A program made the position numbers and the translations under genes. Below the pieces are notes generated by a model. That model worked only from the letters and a program-made list of their open reading frames with translations. It made no database searches and was not told where the DNA came from. 64,000 bases of DNA. It comes from Burkholderiales bacterium. GTDB taxonomy: Bacteria; Pseudomonadota; Gammaproteobacteria; Burkholderiales; Eutrophovitaceae. The stretch covers positions 1 through 64,000 of the forward strand of contig DATMAN010000029.1 of NCBI GenBank assembly GCA_035560005.1. The letters run 5' to 3'. Every line of letters starts with the position of its first letter. Position 1 is the stretch's first letter. Positions 58,619-64,000 of this stretch are shown here, in pieces.

Positions 58619-61600
58619 ATGCAGTCGAAGGCAACGACTCTTCCGCGGCGGCTTCTGCGCTGGAGCGTGTGGACGCTGGCCGCCGCCGTGCTGAGCCTGC
58701 TGCTCGGTCTGCTCTACGTGAGCCTCGTCGGAATTCCGGTCGATGCATCCGCGTTGCGCGAGCCGGTTGCGCGCGCCTTCTCCGAAACCGTGGGGCGCGA
58801 AGTGCGCCTGGAAGGCGCCATGCGGCTCGAAATCTCCGGCCGGCCCAAGCTCACCATCGGCGCAGTCAGCATCGCCAATCCTGAGGGGTTCGGAGCACGG
58901 GATTTTGCGCGCCTGGGCGAGGCGCGGCTGGCGCTGGATCTCTGGCAACTCATGCACCGGCGTCTGCACGTGGACGAACTTTCGGGCCGCGACGTGCAGG
59001 TGCGATTGGTGCAGCGCGCGGCCGGCGACAACAACTGGACCTTCCAGCTCCCGGCAGCCGATCGGTCCGGCGCACGGCCGCAACGCGCGTCCACGTCCGT
59101 CGCCGACCTGCCGGTCATCGATATCGACCGTGTCTCGCTCGAAGGCCTGAAGGTCGAATACGTGACGCGCGAAGGCGTTTCGCATTACTTCGACCTGCAT
59201 GCGCTGAGCGCCAAGGCTCCAGCCGATGAGGCGCTGACCATGAAGCTCACCGGCACCGTCGAGAAAGTCTTCCCCTACCAGATCGAGCTGGCCGCAGGTC
59301 CCCTACAGGATCTTCTGCGCGCCGAAAAACCGTGGCCGCTGCGCCTCACGCTGACCTTCCTCAGCTCTTCCCTCACGCTCGAGGGCGCGCTGACCGGCGC
59401 GAGCGGCGATCTGCGCTTCGGTCTCGGCACCGAGACGCTCACCGAGTTCGAGCGCCTGTTCCAGACGCGCCTGCCTGCGCTGGGGGCCACGGCGCTCGCC
59501 GGCCGCATCGTGTTCGATCCGCGCAAGGTGACCGTGTCCCGGCTGGTCGGGGTCATGGGCAACACGACCCTGAGCGGCGAGCTGGAATTCGACACCAGCG
59601 GCGCGCGCCCGACAATTCGCGGAGCGCTTGCGCTGCCCTCGCTGGACCTGCGCCCGTTTCTGCTGCCGCGCCCCGAAGATCCCAAGGAAGCGATGGCGCG
59701 GATGGCTGCCCCGCCCAGGAGCCTGGCCGATACCTATCGCGAGCTGTCGCAGGTCGCCTTCAGCCTGAGTCAACTCAACGATCTGGACGCCGATCTGACC
59801 CTGAGCGTGGGCAACTGGCTGAACCTTCCGGGCGACGTGAAAGACGCCGCGCTGCAGGTCAAGCTCGAACAGGGTCGGCTCGAAGTCCCGATTCGCGCCA
59901 CGGTCACCGGCGTTGCGCTGGCGGGTCGCGCGCACGCCGACGCGACCACCACGCCGCCGCGCTTCGCCATGTCGCTCGCCACCCGCGAATCCGATCTCGG
60001 CGGGCTGGCCGAGCTGCTCACCGGCCTGCCCGGAATCAAGGGGCGCGTAGGCCGCTTTGAGCTGCGCGTCGGGGCACAAGGCGATCAGGTGAGCGAACTG
60101 GTGCAAAGCCTCGATGTGCGTCTGGAGATCGAGCGCGGCCATCTGAGTTACGGCAACATCGAAGGCGGACGGCCGGTCGCGTTCGATCTGGACAAGTTCG
60201 CGATCGCGCTGCCCTCCGGACAGTCCTTACGCGGCAATCTGCGCGGGACGCTCCTCGGCCGCCCGGTTCAGGCTTCGCTCTCGGGCGGGGCGCTGGAGGC
60301 GATGATGCTGCAAGGACGTTCCCCGATCGATTTCAACCTCGAGTCGGGTCAACTGCGCGCCCGCGTGCACGGGCTGTTGGAGCGGCCCGCGCTCGAGCGC
60401 GGGCCGCAGATCGCCTTCGAGCTCGCCGCGCCGCGCGCCAGCGCCGCGGCGAGCTGGCTCGGATTCACACCGGATTCCCAGGCCAGCATCCACCTCAGCG
60501 GGCGGGTCTGGCTGCGCAGCCGGTCCTGGCGCGCCGAGCGCGTGCGGATGCAAATCGGGCGCAGCGCGATCCTCGCCGAGGTCGCGCAGACTTTCATCGG
60601 CCAGCGCCCGCTGATTCAGGCCAAGCTCTCCGCGGACAACATCGATGTGGCGGAGATCGAGTCACTGCTGCCGCGTTCGGAACAGCCACGCAGAGCCGGA
60701 CCGGTGCTCGACATCCCGATTCTTCCACGCGGAATCGACCTCACCGACTCGGATGTGCAGGTGCGGCTCGCGCGCTTCGAGGGCAGTCCGCTCGAGATCC
60801 GCGACGTGTCGTTCGACGGGCGCATCCGCGAAGGCTACATGCATCCCTCCACCTTCGCGGTGAAGGTCGGCGACGCCGCATTCAGCGGCGCCATCCTGCT
60901 CGATCTACGCGCCCAGGAACCCGAAGCCAGGCTGTGGCTTGCCGCCGACGACGTCGATATCGGTGCCCTGCTGCGCAGGCTCGATCTGGTGACCGGCCTC
61001 GACGCTCGGCTCGACTTGATGCGCCTGTACCTTGCGACCCGTTCCAGCCGCCTCGGCGACATGCTTTCGCGCGCCGATCTCACCGGCACCTTCGCGGGCG
61101 GGCGGCTCACGCTGCGCGACCCCAACACGCGCGCCGAAGCGCGTATCGGGCTGCACACCGGGCTGCTGCGCGCCGAGCCCGGCGCACCGCTGCGGCTCAC
61201 CCTGAACGGCTCGCTCGACGATATTCCGGTCTCCGTTGGCCTGGAAACCGCACCCGCCAGAGATCTGGCCGACACGCGGCTGCGCATCCCGTTCAAGCTC
61301 ACCGCCGAGGCGGCGCAGACTCGGCTTGCGCTCGCCGGCGCAGTGGCGCGACCGCTCGGCAACAAGGACGTCGAACTCACGCTCGACCTGCAGGGCTCCC
61401 GCCTGAGCGCCCTCGACCGCCTGGTGCGCGCTTCGCTTCCGCCATGGGGTCCGTGGTCGGCTTCGGGAAAGTTCAGAATGTCCGCGGCCGGCTACGAGGT
61501 TGCCGACCTGCGGCTGCAGATCGGAGACAGCGTGTTGACCGGAAACGGCAAGCTCGAAACCGTTCATGCTCGGCCACGCCTGGAGGTGGCACTCGCTGCG

Positions 61601-62578
61601 CCCAACATCCAGCTCGACGATTTCAGGTTCGACGGCTGGTCGCCGGTGGAAAGCAAGCCGGCCGAAGCGGACAGGGCTTCGGCCCGGGACGTGCGCGAAA
61701 AGGCGGTCCGGGCCACCGATGAAGCGCAGCGCCTGCTCAGCCCGGCGGTCCTGCGCCGCCAGGATGCCTTTCTCAGCGTGCGAGTCGACCAGGTGTTCTC
61801 CGGCCGGGACAAGCTGGGCAGCGGGCGGCTCGATGCGCGGCTGGAAAACGGGCGCGCCGACATCGGACCGATCGAAGTCGAGATTCCTGGCGGATCGGCG
61901 ACGGTCTCGCTCGGCTATGAGCCCACCGAGCAGGACGTGCGGGTCGGGCTGCGCATCCAGGTGCGCAGATTCGACTACGGCATTCTTGCGCGCCGGATCA
62001 AGCCCGATACCGACCTGCGCGGCACCTTCAGCGTCGACCTGGACGTCACTTCGCGCGCGCGCTATCTGTCCGAAGTCCTGCGCCACGGCAACGGGCGCCT
62101 CGACTTCGCGGTCTGGCCGGAAAACATGAAGGCGGGAATCTTCGATTTGTGGGCAGTCAACGTCCTGATCGCGCTCGTGCCCGCGGTCGATCCGGAAAAG
62201 CAGTCGCGGGTAAACTGCGCCATCGGCCGCTTCGAGCTGACCGACGGGCGGCTGGTGGACCGCGCAATCGTCCTCGATACCAGCCGCATGCGCGTGATCG
62301 GCACCGGCCACGCCGACTTCAAGACCGAGCAGCTCCGATTGCGGCTGCGTCCCCGCAGCAAGACCGCGCAATTCCTGAGCCTCGCCACGCCGATCGGCGT
62401 CAACGGCAGCTTCACCGAGTTCAGCATCGGCGTGTCCCCCGGAGACGTGGTCGAGACGGTGGGCCGGATGGCTACGTCGGTGATCTGGGTGCCGCTGCAG
62501 AAGCTGTTCGGCAGCCGCATCCCGCGCGACGGCAGCGACGTGTGCTCGGATCCCTTCAGCCTCCAGACCCGGCGCTAG
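58619..62578 (+). CDS. Large AsmA-family protein
   Basis: A 1,319-residue protein with one N-terminal membrane helix (about residues 14-37) and a long periplasmic body. The AsmA N-terminal domain is recognisable (ALREPVARAFSETVGREVRLEG, then GRPKLTIGAVSIANPEGFG). The C-terminal AsmA_2 domain (from about 1,120, with DLRGTFSVDLDVTSRA and NGRLDFAVWPENMKAGIFDLWAVNVL) is intact. AsmA-like proteins are proposed to bridge the envelope and carry phospholipids to the outer membrane. The start at 58619 puts the helix at the N terminus. A GGATAAT box lies 7 bases before it, without a clear -35. Confidence 0.88.
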   Translation: MQSKATTLPRRLLRWSVWTLAAAVLSLLLGLLYVSLVGIPVDASALREPVARAFSETVGREVRLEGAMRLEISGRPKLTIGAVSIANPEGFGARDFARLGEARLALDLWQLMHRRLHVDELSGRDVQVRLVQRAAGDNNWTFQLPAADRSGARPQRASTSVADLPVIDIDRVSLEGLKVEYVTREGVSHYFDLHALSAKAPADEALTMKLTGTVEKVFPYQIELAAGPLQDLLRAEKPWPLRLTLTFLSSSLTLEGALTGASGDLRFGLGTETLTEFERLFQTRLPALGATALAGRIVFDPRKVTVSRLVGVMGNTTLSGELEFDTSGARPTIRGALALPSLDLRPFLLPRPEDPKEAMARMAAPPRSLADTYRELSQVAFSLSQLNDLDADLTLSVGNWLNLPGDVKDAALQVKLEQGRLEVPIRATVTGVALAGRAHADATTTPPRFAMSLATRESDLGGLAELLTGLPGIKGRVGRFELRVGAQGDQVSELVQSLDVRLEIERGHLSYGNIEGGRPVAFDLDKFAIALPSGQSLRGNLRGTLLGRPVQASLSGGALEAMMLQGRSPIDFNLESGQLRARVHGLLERPALERGPQIAFELAAPRASAAASWLGFTPDSQASIHLSGRVWLRSRSWRAERVRMQIGRSAILAEVAQTFIGQRPLIQAKLSADNIDVAEIESLLPRSEQPRRAGPVLDIPILPRGIDLTDSDVQVRLARFEGSPLEIRDVSFDGRIREGYMHPSTFAVKVGDAAFSGAILLDLRAQEPEARLWLAADDVDIGALLRRLDLVTGLDARLDLMRLYLATRSSRLGDMLSRADLTGTFAGGRLTLRDPNTRAEARIGLHTGLLRAEPGAPLRLTLNGSLDDIPVSVGLETAPARDLADTRLRIPFKLTAEAAQTRLALAGAVARPLGNKDVELTLDLQGSRLSALDRLVRASLPPWGPWSASGKFRMSAAGYEVADLRLQIGDSVLTGNGKLETVHARPRLEVALAAPNIQLDDFRFDGWSPVESKPAEADRASARDVREKAVRATDEAQRLLSPAVLRRQDAFLSVRVDQVFSGRDKLGSGRLDARLENGRADIGPIEVEIPGGSATVSLGYEPTEQDVRVGLRIQVRRFDYGILARRIKPDTDLRGTFSVDLDVTSRARYLSEVLRHGNGRLDFAVWPENMKAGIFDLWAVNVLIALVPAVDPEKQSRVNCAIGRFELTDGRLVDRAIVLDTSRMRVIGTGHADFKTEQLRLRLRPRSKTAQFLSLATPIGVNGSFTEFSIGVSPGDVVETVGRMATSVIWVPLQKLFGSRIPRDGSDVCSDPFSLQTRR

Positions 62579-62632
62579 GCGGTGCCGGCCGGCGTGTTGG
62601 CTAGAACCTATCTCAAAATCCCCGGCGGCCGC

Positions 62633-62737
62633 GGCGGGGTTGCCTGGGGATGCAGCGCGAGGCGCGGGCAGCGAGACCATTGGCCAGAGCCAAGGACCCG
62701 AGCCGCAACGACGCGCTGCGCCCCAGGCGACCCCGCC
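62633..62737. repeat. Inner inverted repeat, left half of the element
   Basis: About 24 bases (62633-62657, opening GGCGGGGTTGCCTGGGG) pair with 62714-62737, with one substitution and one small bulge, around a 56-base spacer. A transcript or extruded strand would form a stable hairpin. Confidence 0.7.
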
Positions 62738-62744
62738 CCGAAGG

Positions 62745-62847
62745 GTTGCGACGATAAGCGGCCGTCTGCGTCGTTGGCGCGCTCGGCCGTAGGCTTAGCT
62801 ACTGTCCTTCGCACGCCGCCTCGCATCCAACCGCTTCTCGTCGCAAC
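62745..62847. repeat. Inner inverted repeat, right half of the element
   Basis: GTTGCGACGATAAGCGG (62745-62761) pairs with CCGCTTCTCGTCGCAAC (62831-62847) with a single mismatch. The spacer contains a further short CGGCCG dyad. With the left half this gives two adjacent arms inside the terminal repeats. Confidence 0.7.
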
Positions 62848-62875
62848 GCGACCGTCGGGGATTTTGAGATAGGTT

Positions 62876-63151
62876 CTAGAGACTGATCAGCAGAACTTCG
62901 AACTCGCGCAGGTCCAGCTTGCCGTCGCGGTTGTAATCGGCGCGCCGGAATCCGGACGCCAAGGCCGGATCCTCCGCGCAAAGCTCCTCCTTCGTGACGA
63001 AGCCATCGCCATTGCGGTCGACCTTCAGCCACATCGGCTTGACTTCGTCGAGCGAATAGAACCCGGCCGCGGCCGGTGGCGGCAGCGCGCCCCACAGCGC
63101 CGCCAGCACTGCGGTGGCGAAAACCTTTCCAGCGATCCCCTTCGAGCGCAT
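62876..63151 (-). CDS. Small exported EF-hand protein
   Basis: A 91-residue protein with a signal peptide (about residues 1-29, ending PPPAAA) and two calcium-binding loops: D45-R-N47-G-D49-G-F-V-T53-K-E-E56 and D72-Y-N74-R-D76-G-K-L-D80-L-R-E83. All canonical ligands are present. It ends eight residues after the last loop, and its TAG stop falls within the right terminal repeat of the adjacent element, so the original C terminus may have been longer. The ATG at 63151 has a GAGGAG site; one at 63175 does not. Confidence 0.82.
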   Translation of the reverse strand: MRSKGIAGKVFATAVLAALWGALPPPAAAGFYSLDEVKPMWLKVDRNGDGFVTKEELCAEDPALASGFRRADYNRDGKLDLREFEVLLISL

Positions 63152-63259
63152 AGGGCTGCTCCTCGTCGTTGGCATTCAGTGTTCGTGGATGCGATTGTCA
63201 CTCAAACGTCGCGCAAAGATAAGGGATGACGTTCGCTGAGGAACAAAAGATCGCCGCAC

Positions 63260-63284
63260 TTATCACACTTAAACAATCTGATAA
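63260..63284. promoter_or_regulatory. Dyad in the AT-rich gap before the dehydrogenase gene
   Basis: TTATCA (63260-63265) and TGATAA (63279-63284) are inverted arms around 13 bases. They lie in the 242-base divergent gap between the EF-hand gene and the dehydrogenase gene. The local AT content is much higher than around it, as expected for promoters, but I could not pick a convincing -35/-10 pair. The dyad may be an operator. Confidence 0.3.
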
Positions 63285-63393
63285 AGCGGTTTCTTCGTGT
63301 CGAATATATGGTTTGCGACGCCGCGCGCCGCGGCTTGATCTCGGGGCGGCGAGCAGGCCAACATGGCATCCTTCCTGGAACGCGGGATCCAAC

Positions 63394-64000
63394 ATGAAAG
63401 ACGCACTGCCGCGCAGCGCGAAAGTGGCCGTGATCGGAGCGGGCACGATGGGCACCGGCATCGCGCAGGTAGCGGCCAGCGCAGGTCACGCCGTTTACCT
63501 GCACGATGCCTTTCCCGGCGCCTGTGAACGAGGCAAGAAAGCGATCGAGAAGGACCTTGCGGCCCTGGTCTCAAGAGGCAAGCTCGCGGCCGACGAGGCG
63601 GCCGCGATCGCGGCCCGCGTGCATCCCATCCACAAACTGCACGCGGCCGCCGACAGCGCGCTGGTCATCGAGGCCATCGTAGAGGACGAGGAAGCCAAGC
63701 GCACCCTCTATGGCGCGCTCGAAGCCGAAGTCGCGTCCGGCTGCATCATCGCCACCAACACCTCTTCGCTGTCGATCACGGCGCTGGCCAGAGGCATGAA
63801 ACACCCCGAACGTCTGGTCGGGATGCACTTCTTCAATCCCGCGCCACGCATGGCGCTGGTCGAGGTCGTGAGCGGACTCTTCACGAGTCCGGAGGTCGCC
63901 GCGCAGGTCGCGGCCACCGCAAATGCCTGGGGCAAGACCTCGGTGCAGGTCAAATCCACGCCGGGATTCATCGTGAACCGCGTCGCCCGACCCTTCTATG
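63394..64000 (+). CDS. paaH: 3-hydroxyacyl-CoA dehydrogenase, PaaH-like (partial)
   Basis: The first 202 codons are visible, and the gene runs off the right edge. The NAD-binding motif VAVIGAGTMGTGIAQVA (GxGxxG at residues 15-20) and the catalytic region ATNTSSLSITALA, then GMHFFNPAPRMALVEVV and STPGFIVNRVARPFY, are those of L-3-hydroxyacyl-CoA dehydrogenase. The stand-alone layout with an early start resembles PaaH of the phenylacetate pathway, but fatty-acid and other ring-degradation paralogues look alike at this end. The ATG at 63394 is the first plausible start; the ribosome binding site is weak. Confidence 0.85.
   Translation, partial: MKDALPRSAKVAVIGAGTMGTGIAQVAASAGHAVYLHDAFPGACERGKKAIEKDLAALVSRGKLAADEAAAIAARVHPIHKLHAAADSALVIEAIVEDEEAKRTLYGALEAEVASGCIIATNTSSLSITALARGMKHPERLVGMHFFNPAPRMALVEVVSGLFTSPEVAAQVAATANAWGKTSVQVKSTPGFIVNRVARPFY

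Larger units (their letters stand above)
62601..62879. mobile_element. Transposase-less MITE-like element with 24-bp perfect inverted repeats
   Basis: Perfect 24-base terminal repeats lie at 62601-62624 (opening CTAGAACCTATCTCAAAATC) and 62856-62879. If the ends are taken as GAACC/GGTTC, each side is flanked by TA, a possible 2-base target duplication; alternatively the target is CTAG. The 279-base body has no credible gene. It contains two nested near-perfect dyads: 62633-62657 with 62714-62737, and 62745-62761 with 62831-62847. Length and ends fit a non-autonomous derivative of an IS5-type insertion sequence, but the family is a guess. Confidence 0.8.

Overview
This 64 kb window is GC-rich chromosomal DNA from a betaproteobacterium. 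The assignment rests on a long, ordered run of housekeeping genes (rnr-rlmB-rpsB-tsf-pyrH-frr-uppS-cdsA-dxr-rseP-bamA, and ndk-rlmN-pilW-rodZ-ispG-hisS-yfgM-bamB-der-hfq-hflX-hflK-hflC-hisZ-purA). This order, with a tRNA-Leu gene next to rnr, is typical of Burkholderiales, Rhodocyclales and Nitrosomonadales. The presence of hisZ and many R- and A-rich proteins agrees with this. Genus cannot be told from the window.

Layout. 1-12842 (minus): translation and envelope biogenesis, from RNase R down to BamA, with the first codons of the next gene (probably skp) at the left edge. 12921-13007 (plus): tRNA-Leu(CAG) with its own strong sigma70-type promoter. 13079-28450 (minus): a nearly gapless operon-like run from ndk to purA, with many 4-base stop/start overlaps. 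28547-33824 (minus): a DctPQM TRAP transporter, then tilS and accA. 33849-38251 (minus): a sulfite dehydrogenase pair (SorAB type), a gamma-glutamyltransferase and an AI-2E-type membrane protein. 38285-45334 (minus): an efflux locus with a TetR regulator, a TolC-type outer-membrane protein, two membrane-fusion adaptors and one RND pump, under a promoter that overlaps a perfect TetR-like palindrome. 45474-48547 (plus): a complete AmmeMemoRadiSam triad (MEMO, AMMECR1, radical SAM) coupled to an alpha/beta hydrolase. 48583-53220 (minus): a phosphoribosyltransferase, FolD, a soluble molybdopterin oxidoreductase and an IclR regulator. 53322-58487 (plus, divergent from iclR): a ring-cleavage cluster with an atypical metallo-beta-lactamase-fold protein, an FAD monooxygenase, DUF2783, a homogentisate-dioxygenase-type enzyme and a fumarylacetoacetase-type hydrolase. 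58619-62578: a large AsmA-family protein. 62601-62879: a 279-bp transposase-less element with 24-bp perfect terminal inverted repeats and nested dyads. 62876-63151 (minus): an EF-hand protein whose stop codon lies inside that element. 63394-64000 (plus): a 3-hydroxyacyl-CoA dehydrogenase cut by the window end.

How the parts fit. The left two thirds is the conserved core: translation, the Bam/sigma-E envelope pathway, isoprenoid and phospholipid precursors, and FtsH modulation by HflKC. The right third is accessory: efflux, C4-dicarboxylate-like uptake, sulfite oxidation and aromatic-acid degradation under IclR control. The most interesting leads are the IclR-centred divergon (a ring-cleavage pathway on one side, a Mo enzyme on the other, and an MBL-fold protein lacking the DH of its metal motif), the AmmeMemoRadiSam cassette, and the structured mobile element at the 3' end of the EF-hand gene. 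I saw no CRISPR array, prophage, transposase or integrase gene.
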